From the NCBI GenBank assembly GCA_943846735.1, contig OX044364.1, forward strand, positions 1,612,001 through 1,676,000: 64,000 nt of DNA. Reading direction: 5' to 3'. The DNA comes from CAJQLB01 sp905479065 (GTDB lineage: Bacteria > Bacteroidota > Bacteroidia > Flavobacteriales > Flavobacteriaceae). A program made the translations under genes and the position numbers. Positions 45,069 to 53,608 of the stretch are shown here, one piece after another; positions within the stretch are counted from its first letter, which is position 1; every line of letters starts with the position of its first letter. Under the pieces are notes generated by a model. That model was not told the origin of the DNA, searched no databases, and worked only from the letters and a program-made list of their open reading frames with translations.

Positions 45069-45941
45069 TTATTCACTTAATAATAGTTTTAATGCACTAT
45101 CAACATCGCCAAAACTTAAATAGTTTTTTGCAATTTTATGTTTCTCCCTATGAGACATCTCCTTAATATTCGGATAACGCTCACTGACTTTATTGACAAA
45201 CTTAAGGATACTGTCTCTTGTAGGTAATGCTTCTGAGTTCCCTAACATTCCTATATCATTTCCTGTCAAAATCATACTGTTTTTGATATGCTCGGGTAAA
45301 GCATCAACTCCAATTCCTCGAGATCTCAGAGGTTTTGGTATTTCAAAAAATCCTTTGCTTATTCGGGTGTAATAACTACCGCCAGCTCGCGCAACTAAAT
45401 CCAATATTTCTTGATTTATTGTTAGATCTTCATTTAATACTTCATTTGCAACATGTATGTTTACCACTTCACAAACTATTAAATTTCCTGCCCCAGCATG
45501 ACGCCCCAATTCAATAATCTCATTCACCTTACATTCAAATTGTACCGGAGATTCACCGACCCTAAATGATTTAATTTTTTCAGAACTAACCATAGTTAAC
45601 CCTGCTTTTACAAACTCATTAATACCCTCAGCATACTCTGTACTACTTAATGACATTTGTTGAACAATGTCGTAGTTTACAACATTAATGACTACTTCTT
45701 TAGTCGCTTTTATATTCTCTAATGTGTGTTTTGTTGTATTATCTCTTATGCGTCGTGCAGGTGAAAAAACTAAAATTGGTGGCTGAGCACTAAACACATT
45801 AAAAAAACTAAACGGTGACAGATTAGGACGGCCTTGTTCATCTACAGTACTCGCAAAAGCGATAGGCCGAGGGGCTACTGCGTCTAACAACAACGAGTGT
45901 AGTTGTTTTACAGGTAAATCTTTTGGCTCAAAGGTGGTCAT
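45069..45941 (-). CDS. flavin reductase-like protein (FMN-binding)
   Basis: Flavin reductase family (PNPOx-like/FlaRed), 290 residues. FMN-binding elements APRPIAFASTVDEQGRPNLSPFSFFNVFSA (seen in several pieces) and a GAGNLIVCEV strand are present. A helical C-terminal section (about 225-290) follows the usual domain, longer than simple reductases. I chose ATG 45941 rather than the TTG at 45959, since a TAACTTTG -7 box at 45964-45957 overlaps the latter. Substrate partner unknown; no oxygenase lies beside it. Confidence 0.88.
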   Translation of the reverse strand: MTTFEPKDLPVKQLHSLLLDAVAPRPIAFASTVDEQGRPNLSPFSFFNVFSAQPPILVFSPARRIRDNTTKHTLENIKATKEVVINVVNYDIVQQMSLSSTEYAEGINEFVKAGLTMVSSEKIKSFRVGESPVQFECKVNEIIELGRHAGAGNLIVCEVVNIHVANEVLNEDLTINQEILDLVARAGGSYYTRISKGFFEIPKPLRSRGIGVDALPEHIKNSMILTGNDIGMLGNSEALPTRDSILKFVNKVSERYPNIKEMSHREKHKIAKNYLSFGDVDSALKLLLSE

Positions 45942-46063
45942 TGATATAAGTTTAGGCAAAGTTAACCAATCCGAGTTTTATCTAAAAACTGTTTTACTAA
46001 CAAGTTGAACAATAATATTAACATAATTACATTATATTTAAATTAAAAATTTTATTCATTTAC

Positions 46064-47236
46064 ATGTTAGCTAATAACCAAAATGTTTTTAGATGGATGA
46101 TCATCATATCATCGTTTTTTATTATTTCCCTTATTCTTTGGAATACTTACGACTTTTTTCAAAAATTCAAGTATGAAGAGCGTATCAAAATGCAGACTTG
46201 GTCCTTTGCTCAATCTGATTTTTTAAAAGGCATGGATGATTTAGATGCAGATGTTAGTTCATTGACAACTCAAGTTATGGAAACTAACACAACAACTCCT
46301 ATGATATTTGTTGATGGCAACGGAAGCATATTCAATATTAGAAATATTGATACGAGCAGTATTAAAAATCCAAAAATCTATTTGAGTATGCTCAAGGAGC
46401 GTTTTGAAAAAGAAAATATTCCTATTGAGGTCACCTACAAAGACACAACATTTGGAACAATTGTTTATGGAAATTCTGAATTACTAAACAAGTTAAAATA
46501 TTATCCTTTAGCTCTAATACTTATCATCGTTCTATTTGCTGCAGTTGCCTACTTCTTTTACAGAAGCACCAAAATTGCTTCTCAAAATAAATTATGGACA
46601 GGAATGGCAAAAGAAACTGCTCATCAAATTGGGACTCCTTTATCCTCGTTAGTTGGTTGGACAGAGATTTTACGATCTGAAAATATAAATCCTGATTATT
46701 TGAGAGAAATAGAAAAAGATATAGACAGACTGCAAACAATCACAGATCGATTCAGTAAAATTGGTTCTTTCCCAACGCTCAATAAAATGGATGTTGTCTT
46801 TACTACTTCCGAGACCTACGAATACCTCAAAACTCGCTTTTCAGAATTAATTGAGTTTGAATTTGAAGCACCAGAGGACACCTTGTATGCGAGTTTGAAT
46901 GGGCAACTATTTAGTTGGACTATAGAAAATTTAGTAAAAAACGGTATCGATGCAATGAAAGGTAAGGGGTCTTTGAAGATCACCATTAAATACTCAGAGA
47001 AGTATATTTTTATACAAGTAGCCGACACAGGTAAAGGGATTTCAAAAAATCTCTTTCAGAAAATTTTTGAGCCCGGGTTTACAAGTAAGAAAAGAGGATG
47101 GGGTCTCGGTCTTTCACTATCCAAAAGAATTATAGAAGATTATCACAAAGGTAAAATTAAAGTCCTTCAATCTCAATTAAATCAAGGAACAACTTTTCAA
47201 ATTTCCTTAAAACGATTAGCTACAAATGAGCGCTGA
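46064..47236 (+). CDS. orphan sensor histidine kinase with HQIGTP H-box
   Basis: Histidine kinase of 390 residues with two helices (residues 8-31 and 147-168) flanking a 115-residue sensor region. The H-box is TAHQIGTPLSSLVGWTEIL, where the usual Glu after His is Gln, followed by N-box ENLVKNGIDAM and G boxes DTGKGI and GWGLGLSLSKRI. No response-regulator gene is next to it. The HQxGTP form recurs in Bacteroidota kinases. The last 17 bases overlap the HIT gene convergently. Confidence 0.92.
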   Translation: MLANNQNVFRWMIIISSFFIISLILWNTYDFFQKFKYEERIKMQTWSFAQSDFLKGMDDLDADVSSLTTQVMETNTTTPMIFVDGNGSIFNIRNIDTSSIKNPKIYLSMLKERFEKENIPIEVTYKDTTFGTIVYGNSELLNKLKYYPLALILIIVLFAAVAYFFYRSTKIASQNKLWTGMAKETAHQIGTPLSSLVGWTEILRSENINPDYLREIEKDIDRLQTITDRFSKIGSFPTLNKMDVVFTTSETYEYLKTRFSELIEFEFEAPEDTLYASLNGQLFSWTIENLVKNGIDAMKGKGSLKITIKYSEKYIFIQVADTGKGISKNLFQKIFEPGFTSKKRGWGLGLSLSKRIIEDYHKGKIKVLQSQLNQGTTFQISLKRLATNER

Positions 47237-47609
47237 TTCCCTTGGCTATTTGAGAAAACTCTTCATGAGAAAAGTGTTTTTTTGAAATGAAACGAGCGTC
47301 TTCCATGTCATTTAATGGGATGAGATGTACATGAGCATGAGGCACTTCAAGCCCAATAACTGACATCCCAATACGCTTACAATCAATTGATTTTTCAATG
47401 GCGACAGCAACTGTTCTAGAAAAATCCATCAGTTCAAGAAATTTTTTTTTATCTAAGTCAAATACTTTATCTATTTCCGTTTTTGGAATACAGAGTGTAT
47501 GACCTTTTGTATTTGGATTAATGTCCAAAAAAGCCAAAAAAGAGTTTGTTTCAGCAACTTTGTAACAAGGGATGTTACCATTGACTATTTTTGTAAATAT
47601 TGTAGCCAT
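47220..47609 (-). CDS. HIT-family nucleotide hydrolase
   Basis: HIT protein of 129 residues with the catalytic HxHxHxx motif (VPHAHVHLIPL) near the C-terminus. Family members hydrolyse nucleotide phosphoramidates or aminoacyl-AMPs; physiological substrate unknown. Directly downstream of greA on the same strand (46-base gap), a pairing seen in many flavobacteria. Confidence 0.95.
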   Translation of the reverse strand: MATIFTKIVNGNIPCYKVAETNSFLAFLDINPNTKGHTLCIPKTEIDKVFDLDKKKFLELMDFSRTVAVAIEKSIDCKRIGMSVIGLEVPHAHVHLIPLNDMEDARFISKKHFSHEEFSQIAKGISAHL

Positions 47610-47655
47610 AATATCGTAATTAGTACCGTATAGTTAGATTCTGAAAAACTCAATC

Positions 47656-48129
47656 TTATCTTGATATGTTTAATATTTCAAACTTAATAATACCGTTGGG
47701 AACTTGTATTTCAGCAATTTCTCCAACTGATTTTCCCAATAATCCTTTTCCAATAGGCGAATTAACAGAAATCTTACCTGACGCCAAATCTGCCTCTCCG
47801 TCTGCAACCAGCGTGTAGGTCATTTCCATGCCGTTAGATTGATTTTTTATTTTCACCTTTGAAAGTGCCAATGCCTTTGTTAAATCCAATTGTGACTCAT
47901 CAATTAGACGTGCACCTGCCAAAGCTTCTTCCAACTTTGATATGCGCATTTCTAGCATCCCTTGAGCCTCTTTTGCAGCATCATATTCTGCATTTTCGCT
48001 TAAATCTCCCTTATCTCTAGCTTCAGCGATAGCTCTTGAAGCTTTCAATCGTTCGACATCTTTTAGCTGACCTAACTCTTCTCTTAACTTTTTTAATCCC
48101 TCAGGTGTATAATATGATATGCTACTCAT
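47656..48129 (-). CDS. greA: transcription elongation factor GreA
   Basis: Rescues backtracked RNA polymerase by stimulating transcript cleavage. 157 residues from the ATG at 48129, which matches the family N-terminus (SSISYYTPEGLKKL). Coiled-coil tip with the acidic DLSENAEYDAAKE loop is intact, and the C-terminal FKBP-like domain ends at LGKSVGEIAEIQVP. A TATATTTG -7 box lies at 48209-48202. Followed by the HIT gene. Confidence 0.96.
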   Translation of the reverse strand: MSSISYYTPEGLKKLREELGQLKDVERLKASRAIAEARDKGDLSENAEYDAAKEAQGMLEMRISKLEEALAGARLIDESQLDLTKALALSKVKIKNQSNGMEMTYTLVADGEADLASGKISVNSPIGKGLLGKSVGEIAEIQVPNGIIKFEILNISR

Positions 48130-48201
48130 AACTTCTTCATTTAAATAATTTTCTGAATTGTGCTTAAACAGAAAAAATCCCGTTTTCACGAGATTGTAAT
48201 A

Positions 48202-48209
48202 CAAATATA
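48202..48209 (-). promoter_or_regulatory. greA -7 promoter box
   Basis: TATATTTG on the minus strand, a TAnnTTTG match, about 72 bases before the greA ATG. A TTG triplet 15 bases upstream is closer than the optimal spacing. The leader between has no in-frame longer family-like start. Confidence 0.45.
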
Positions 48210-48264
48210 CAAAATTATTAGCTTCAAGTGCTTATTATTGTATTTTGAAAATTAAATGACATTT

Positions 48265-48693
48265 ATGAAAAAACTAATTATTTTTTCTTTTTTATCTGCT
48301 GTCATCTTTGGCTGCAGCAAAAGTGATGACAATAATGATAATTGTAATTTCTTGTTAAATATTGGTGTTAATACCAGCCTAAATTTAAACCTCCCACAGT
48401 ACAATGATCTTAACTTTATAAGTAATCCTATTTATGTTCAAGGTTTTGGAAATGGAGGTCTCATTGTCACAAATACTGGAACGGGCTTCGTTGCATATGA
48501 CGCAGCCGATCCGAATCATATTCCAAATTCCTGCTCAATAATAACGATTAATGGGCTTGAAGGAATTTGCGGTTGTGATGATGCCAATAAATACAGTTTA
48601 TTTACAGGACAACCATTAGAAAATCCTAGTTTAAGATGTGGCTTAAAGTCTTACAGGGCCACAATTAGCGGAAATAATCTCATCATTAATTAA
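48265..48693 (+). CDS. Rieske-fold-like lipoprotein with degenerate cluster site
   Basis: 142-residue lipoprotein from ATG 48265; the signal ends in the lipobox IFGCSKSD. The mature part keeps the ordering of Rieske-type proteins known in flavobacteria (PQYNDLNFISNP, IVTNTGTGFVAYDAADPNH, then NSC and CGCDDANKYSLFTGQ). The second ligand pair CxxH reads CGCDD, and in place of CxH only a lone His and Cys are present, so binding of a [2Fe-2S] cluster is doubtful. Function unknown; its last 4 bases overlap the convergent TonB receptor gene. Confidence 0.75.
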   Translation: MKKLIIFSFLSAVIFGCSKSDDNNDNCNFLLNIGVNTSLNLNLPQYNDLNFISNPIYVQGFGNGGLIVTNTGTGFVAYDAADPNHIPNSCSIITINGLEGICGCDDANKYSLFTGQPLENPSLRCGLKSYRATISGNNLIIN

Positions 48694-50876
48694 AACTTTA
48701 ATGTCACGCCCATCAAAAAATTAGTAGTGGCTTGCGGATAATAACCTGCTCCCTCTACGGTGGTAATTTCACCTGGGGATGACCAGGTGTCATCATAGGT
48801 ATAATAATATCCATTAGAGACATAATTTATCCCAAAAATATTATTAATCAACGCCGAAAAGACTACAGATTTAAAAATAGTTTTTGGTTTTAATTGATAA
48901 ATGACACTTAAATCATTGACAAAATAACTATCTAATTTAGATACAACAGAATTTGTATTGCTCATAAATTGAGAGCCAACGTATTTACTTAATAAAGATA
49001 TTTGAAAGCTTTGAGACGGATGAAATATAAAATTGTTAGAAGCGATTAAATTTGGTGAAAACGAAATATCAGTCTCTTTCAAATTTAAGAGGTTACCATT
49101 GATTTCGGAAAAGGTGTTTTTGTTTTTATTGGTGCTTATTGTAACATTTGGGTGAAATGAAAAGTTATTAAATAATCTAATATTTGCATCAACCTCTAAA
49201 CCAAATCTGTAACTTTTTCCAATATTTTCTCTAATAGGCGATCCTACATCATCAATCTTCCCTGAAAGAACTAATTGTTCATTGTACAACATGTAATAAA
49301 AATTGGTGCTTAAACTTAATTTGTTTGAATTATGTCTCCATCCTAACTCAAAATCATTTAATTGTTCTGATTTAATATTAACATTACTTTCAAAATCACT
49401 TCTACTTGGCTCCCTATTAGCTCTAGCATAAGAAATATATAGGCTATTACCATCATTAAACTCATAGGTAAACCCGGCCTTTGGGTTAAAAAAGTTGTAT
49501 TTCTCATTTATCAACATATTTACTCTATCTGAAGTTAAACCAGATGTTTTGTAGTCAATTATACGAAACTGTAAATCCCCGTAAATACTTAATTTTTCAT
49601 TCAGTTTATAGGTGGCTTTTGTAAAGATATTTAACTCTAATTTCTCTCCATTGCCCTCGTAATACTTATCATTAATTTTTGAATCACTCGCATATTGTGC
49701 CCAGATTATCTCCCCAAAATGGTCTCCGTCATAAAGACTAAACGAACTTCCAAACGACATGGCTAAATCTTTTTTGGTGTGACTAATACTTGTAGTGACG
49801 ACATAAAAACGATTATCAAGCCAGCGGCGACGAATTAAATCTGTTTCATTAATCGTCGTATCTCCAATTATAAGATCATTCAAATCGTAATCGCTAAAAC
49901 TTTGATTTTCCTTATACTGTTCAAAATATCCACGGCCATACGTATAGTTCAACCCTATGCGAGCTGACCAATAATTATTAATTTTTTGATTCCAATGCAA
50001 CTGATAATGGTCTTGTTTATAATTATCTACTTCATTTTCATGAAAATTAATTGTCCCATCGTCATCTGTGTAAATTCCTGAAGGGTTAAATGTTCTATTA
50101 TTTTTCAGAGTTTCTGCATCGATGCCATTCCAAGCCTGATAAGTAATTTCGTGGCCCCCAAAAACTAACATCTTGATTAAGGTATTGTCATCTGTATATG
50201 CTCCTTGTAAGAAATAAGATTTTAAATCTGATGCTGCTCGGTCAATGTAGCCATCAGATTTAATTTGTGACAGTCTTCCCGAAATCTCGATATTACTTCC
50301 AAGTAAACCTGTACTAAACTTTAAGTTATGCTTTAAAGTGTTGTAACTACCAAATGTATTGGATATTTCTGCTTGAGAATCTTTTGAAATGGCGTCTGTT
50401 AAAATATTAATACTTGCTCCAAAAGCTCCTGAACCATTGGTTGATGTCCCAACACCTCTTTGTAATTGCAAACTCTCAACCGATGATGCGAAATCAGGTA
50501 AATCTACCCAAAAGGTACCCAATGATTCAGCATCGTTATAGGGGATTCCATTGATTGTAATGTTTGTTGATTGGGCACTTACTCCACGAACTCTAATTCC
50601 TGTATAGCCAATACCTGCTCCCGCATCACTTGTGGTAACAACAGATGGCAAGTAATTTAATAAAATTGGTAAATCTTGACCAAGATTACGTGTTGCTAAT
50701 TCTGCTTTTGAAACATTTGAGTGAGTTATTGGAGAAGATGCCTCAACCCTTATGGCTTTAACCAAGACCTCATCAAGTTTTTCTATTCTTGCAGAATCTA
50801 TGACTTTTTCAATAATTTGAGAATGAATGCCCTGTGACAGTGCTAATAGAATTAATACGAAAGATAATTTTTTCAT
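48690..50876 (-). CDS. TonB-dependent receptor under TPP riboswitch (predicted thiamine receptor)
   Basis: Outer-membrane receptor of 728 residues from ATG 50876, signal peptide MKKLSFVLILLALSQGIHSQ. A plug domain (about 40-170, with VRVSAQSTNITINGIPYND-like motif) and a 22-strand barrel region with many aromatic strand ends, ending in Phe (LMGVTLKF). No carboxypeptidase-regulatory N-terminal domain, so not SusC-like. The 5' leader carries a complete TPP riboswitch, so the substrate is probably thiamine or a derivative. This matches the predicted outer-membrane thiamine receptor called omr1 in comparative work on Bacteroidota. No SusD partner is adjacent. Confidence 0.92.
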   Translation of the reverse strand: MKKLSFVLILLALSQGIHSQIIEKVIDSARIEKLDEVLVKAIRVEASSPITHSNVSKAELATRNLGQDLPILLNYLPSVVTTSDAGAGIGYTGIRVRGVSAQSTNITINGIPYNDAESLGTFWVDLPDFASSVESLQLQRGVGTSTNGSGAFGASINILTDAISKDSQAEISNTFGSYNTLKHNLKFSTGLLGSNIEISGRLSQIKSDGYIDRAASDLKSYFLQGAYTDDNTLIKMLVFGGHEITYQAWNGIDAETLKNNRTFNPSGIYTDDDGTINFHENEVDNYKQDHYQLHWNQKINNYWSARIGLNYTYGRGYFEQYKENQSFSDYDLNDLIIGDTTINETDLIRRRWLDNRFYVVTTSISHTKKDLAMSFGSSFSLYDGDHFGEIIWAQYASDSKINDKYYEGNGEKLELNIFTKATYKLNEKLSIYGDLQFRIIDYKTSGLTSDRVNMLINEKYNFFNPKAGFTYEFNDGNSLYISYARANREPSRSDFESNVNIKSEQLNDFELGWRHNSNKLSLSTNFYYMLYNEQLVLSGKIDDVGSPIRENIGKSYRFGLEVDANIRLFNNFSFHPNVTISTNKNKNTFSEINGNLLNLKETDISFSPNLIASNNFIFHPSQSFQISLLSKYVGSQFMSNTNSVVSKLDSYFVNDLSVIYQLKPKTIFKSVVFSALINNIFGINYVSNGYYYTYDDTWSSPGEITTVEGAGYYPQATTNFLMGVTLKF

Positions 50877-50966
50877 TACAACGATGTTCAATCGAATAAA
50901 AAGAGGAAATTATTCGTAATTATTTACACTATTTGTGAAAATCCATTCAAAAAACGGAATACGATT

Positions 50967-51050
50967 TTCTTATAATTTTCCTAAACAGCATTACCTGTTC
51001 TAGGTTCAATGGGTATGATCTCAGCCTAAGTTGGCACCCCTTTACGAGAA
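50967..51050 (-). promoter_or_regulatory. TPP (thi-box) riboswitch
   Basis: The minus strand reads the conserved TPP core: GGGGTGCC, then GGCTGAGATCATACCC, then TTGAACCT and a GGTAATGCTG / TTTAGGA segment. An outer P1 helix closes it, with TTCTCGTAA (51050-51042) paired to TTATAAGAA (50975-50967). All core elements are intact. About 90 bases separate it from the TonB receptor ATG; TPP binding should lower expression. Confidence 0.95.
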
Positions 51051-51055
51051 CAAAA

Positions 51056-51063
51056 CAAAGATA
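51056..51063 (-). promoter_or_regulatory. promoter -7 box of the riboswitch transcript
   Basis: TATCTTTG on the minus strand (TAnnTTTG), just upstream of the riboswitch 5' arm, so the transcript would start near 51050, at the first base of P1. It lies between arfB's stop (51086) and the riboswitch, showing that the receptor gene has its own promoter. No clear -33 TTG at ideal spacing. Confidence 0.6.
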
Positions 51064-51085
51064 ATTAATCCAATACAATAATTAC

Positions 51086-51487
51086 TTAAATCTCAGGTTT
51101 TTTTCTGCTTGACTTTTTATGAGCATTTAATTTTTTAGTCTCAAGGCGCTTCATATTAGATCCGTTTGGCACCTTTGTGGGAATGCGTTTTTTTGGAGCT
51201 TTATTCGCTTCTTGAATCAACCTTAAAAATCGTTCTACAAGAATCTGTTTATTTTTTAATTGACTTCGAGTTTCTTGACATTGCATGATTAAAACATTAT
51301 TTTTAGTTAATCTTGATTTAAGATAAACTAAAACCAAAGCCTTTTCTTGTTGTGTTAAAGCCAATGAATTAAGCACATTGAATTGTAATTCCATTTTCGT
51401 CGCAACTTTGTTTACATGTTGCCCACCGCTTCCTGAACTTTTAATGGCTTTCAATGTGATTTCTGATATTAGAATGGAGGAATTCAA
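51086..51487 (-). CDS. arfB: alternative ribosome-rescue factor / peptidyl-tRNA hydrolase ArfB
   Basis: Stop-codon-independent peptidyl-tRNA hydrolase that frees stalled ribosomes (YaeJ/ICT1 family). 133 residues. GGQ motif in GSGGQHVNKVATK at 19-31; the basic C-terminal tail (KKLNAHKKSSRKKPEI) threads into the mRNA channel. The only start that keeps the LISEITLKAIKSSG N-terminus is a TTG at 51487, one base after the DUF4301 TAA. It is the last gene of the PnuC-DUF4301-arfB run. The riboswitch promoter follows its stop by about 22 bases. Confidence 0.92.
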   Translation of the reverse strand: MNSSILISEITLKAIKSSGSGGQHVNKVATKMELQFNVLNSLALTQQEKALVLVYLKSRLTKNNVLIMQCQETRSQLKNKQILVERFLRLIQEANKAPKKRIPTKVPNGSNMKRLETKKLNAHKKSSRKKPEI

Positions 51488-51488
51488 A

Positions 51489-53042
51489 TTAAACTATTTG
51501 ATGAGCAGATTTTAACAAGTCATTCACTGTTTTTACTGGATTAAATGTCTTTAGTGGAACCTCTACAAATAGGGTGTTCCAATGAGACATAGCACCATTC
51601 CATAATCCAGGTAACTCCAAGGCTTTCAAAGACTTTCCTGATTTTGTTTTTTCAGAGATAAAGGATGTTTTGTGATCAACAAATTTGTGTAAATCGAAGA
51701 ACTTCCCTTGATAATTCTTGATGCCACAAACCAAATCTACAGGATTAAAATAAGCTGCTTTTTTTAATATCGCCTTTTGGTGTTTGTTCTTTTTATCAAT
51801 TTGTGCAGACTCCACAATTTGCAGTGAAATATTACCACTCTCATTTTTTACCCAAAAAGGGCCTCCTCCTGGTTCTCCTTCATTTTTTACCATTCCACAA
51901 ACTCTGATAGGTCTATTCAGCTTATTTTTTAAATATTCAATTTGATAATTACGTGAATATTTTTCAAATTCATCACTGATAAAAACATTGAGCCTCTGTG
52001 ATAAAAATTCTGCAATTTCAATGAGGGTGTTTTCAGTTGGTAATTCGTTTTCAAGTGTATTCAAGTAGTCAAAGGTTAATTCTTGAACTTCAAGTAAAAC
52101 ACCTGCCAACATCATTTTATGATCTGCTACGATATCTTTAAATTTTTTCACCACTACATTATCTATATTTTTAATAAAAATAACGTCAGCTTTCAGTTTG
52201 TCTAAATTATTAATTAACGCCCCATGACCAGAAGGCCTGAACACCAACTGCCCATTCTGATCTCTAAAAAGAGCATTATCTCTGGTTACTGAAATTGTAT
52301 CGGTTGATTCCTTTTGATAGGAAAATGTAATATTGAATTTCGTATTCGTTCTCCGCTCAACATCCTCCTCGATATACTTAAATTCTTCATCAAAACGGTG
52401 TTTATGTTTTTCTGATATTGTAAAATGAATGGCTGCTATTTTATTTGACGATGCGTATAGTGACCCTTCAAATAAATGTTCCTCAAATGCTGTAGACACA
52501 TGCTCTCTATATCGGTGAAATGGTAATAATCCTTTCGGATAGTAAGCAAAATTCAATTGGTCTTTGTCAAGCATGATTTTTACAAACTCTAATCGCTGCT
52601 GATCATAATTTAACTCATTAAAATTTGATACTTTTTCATGAGCTTTATGAATGACCTCCTCGAAAAAAGGCAGTTTTTCCAAACCCATTAAAAATATTGA
52701 AAGTTCATTTGCCTTAGTTCTGTTGATATAAGCATTGATAGTTTCTATTTCTGGTTTAAATTCGTTAATAAAATGAAATAAAAATTTGAACATTCGAGTT
52801 GCCGCTCCAGAGGCTGGAACAAATTTCAGTATTGAAAGATGATCTTGACAGTTTTTAAATTTTTTAATATGACGTGCCTTATCCTTATCGGAGATTTTCA
52901 ATATCCCAAAGTCAATTGTCGCTTCTCTTGATAAATTAACATAAGGCACCCCTGTTTTAAAAATCTCAATTTGTGACTTAACTTGTTCAACAGTCAGTCC
53001 TTTAGATTCAATTTGATGAATGTCATTTTTTGTAAAGTTCAC
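51489..53042 (-). CDS. DUF4301 protein with UDP-sugar-pyrophosphorylase-like nucleotidyltransferase motifs
   Basis: Large Bacteroidota protein of unknown function, 517 residues. I see a phosphate-binding-like loop FVPASGAATRMF at 75-86, similar to LPAGG-x-GTRM of GT-A nucleotidyltransferases, and a central FRPSGHGALINNLDKL (268-283) followed by FIKNIDNV (289-296). The latter resemble PPGHG and the NIDNL metal/substrate strand of UDP-glucose and UDP-GlcNAc pyrophosphorylases. So an unassigned nucleotidyltransferase is likely. Its ATGA overlap with the NadR-like gene (4 bases) and that gene's 46-base overlap with PnuC define a tight operon; arfB follows after one base. Confidence 0.88.
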   Translation of the reverse strand: MNFTKNDIHQIESKGLTVEQVKSQIEIFKTGVPYVNLSREATIDFGILKISDKDKARHIKKFKNCQDHLSILKFVPASGAATRMFKFLFHFINEFKPEIETINAYINRTKANELSIFLMGLEKLPFFEEVIHKAHEKVSNFNELNYDQQRLEFVKIMLDKDQLNFAYYPKGLLPFHRYREHVSTAFEEHLFEGSLYASSNKIAAIHFTISEKHKHRFDEEFKYIEEDVERRTNTKFNITFSYQKESTDTISVTRDNALFRDQNGQLVFRPSGHGALINNLDKLKADVIFIKNIDNVVVKKFKDIVADHKMMLAGVLLEVQELTFDYLNTLENELPTENTLIEIAEFLSQRLNVFISDEFEKYSRNYQIEYLKNKLNRPIRVCGMVKNEGEPGGGPFWVKNESGNISLQIVESAQIDKKNKHQKAILKKAAYFNPVDLVCGIKNYQGKFFDLHKFVDHKTSFISEKTKSGKSLKALELPGLWNGAMSHWNTLFVEVPLKTFNPVKTVNDLLKSAHQIV

Positions 53043-53608
53043 ACTTGTCTTTTTAAAAGTTGATCAATATGAAATACTGCTTTTGTAAGTCGTTCTTTTT
53101 TATTGCCTTTTAGGACAACGTAAGGTCTATCATACTTTTGAAGCGCCTCCTCAAAAGCCTTAAACATCCTTTCTCTTTCATTTGGCTTATCTCTCAAATC
53201 GTCAGCTTCCCACGGTACATCAATATAAGTTAAAAAGTACAAATGATAGGTGTTTTTTAATGCATATTTCTCTAGTAGTGGATCACAAACTCCAGAGTAA
53301 TATGCCTCTGAATACACCTTTGTTTCTAATAAATCTGTGTCACATATTAAAACAGAATTTGTTTTCTGTGACAATTCATTTTCTAATTTAATCTGACCTC
53401 GTGCAATTGGTAATAAATCTTTTGACTGACATGTACGTCTTTCATTATTCCAAACATTTTGTAAATATTCTCGAGCATACTCTTTGACCCAAACAGAATT
53501 ATAATATCTCGCTAAATGTCGAGATAACGTTGTTTTCCCCGTAGATTCTGGGCCAAATAAAACTACTTTAATACAGTTTGATGGGACTTGTTTAAGTTCT
53601 TTGTCCAT
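53039..53608 (-). CDS. NadR-like small-molecule kinase (ribosylnicotinamide-kinase fold)
   Basis: Stand-alone P-loop kinase of 189 residues. Walker A FGPESTGKTTLSRHLA, an VKEYAREYL segment and a CDTDLLETKVYSEAYYSG motif match the ribosylnicotinamide kinase domain of NadR; the adenylyltransferase domain is absent. It phosphorylates a cofactor precursor, either nicotinamide riboside or, given the context, thiamine. The gene overlaps PnuC by 46 bases and DUF4301 by 4. Confidence 0.88.
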   Translation of the reverse strand: MDKELKQVPSNCIKVVLFGPESTGKTTLSRHLARYYNSVWVKEYAREYLQNVWNNERRTCQSKDLLPIARGQIKLENELSQKTNSVLICDTDLLETKVYSEAYYSGVCDPLLEKYALKNTYHLYFLTYIDVPWEADDLRDKPNERERMFKAFEEALQKYDRPYVVLKGNKKERLTKAVFHIDQLLKRQV

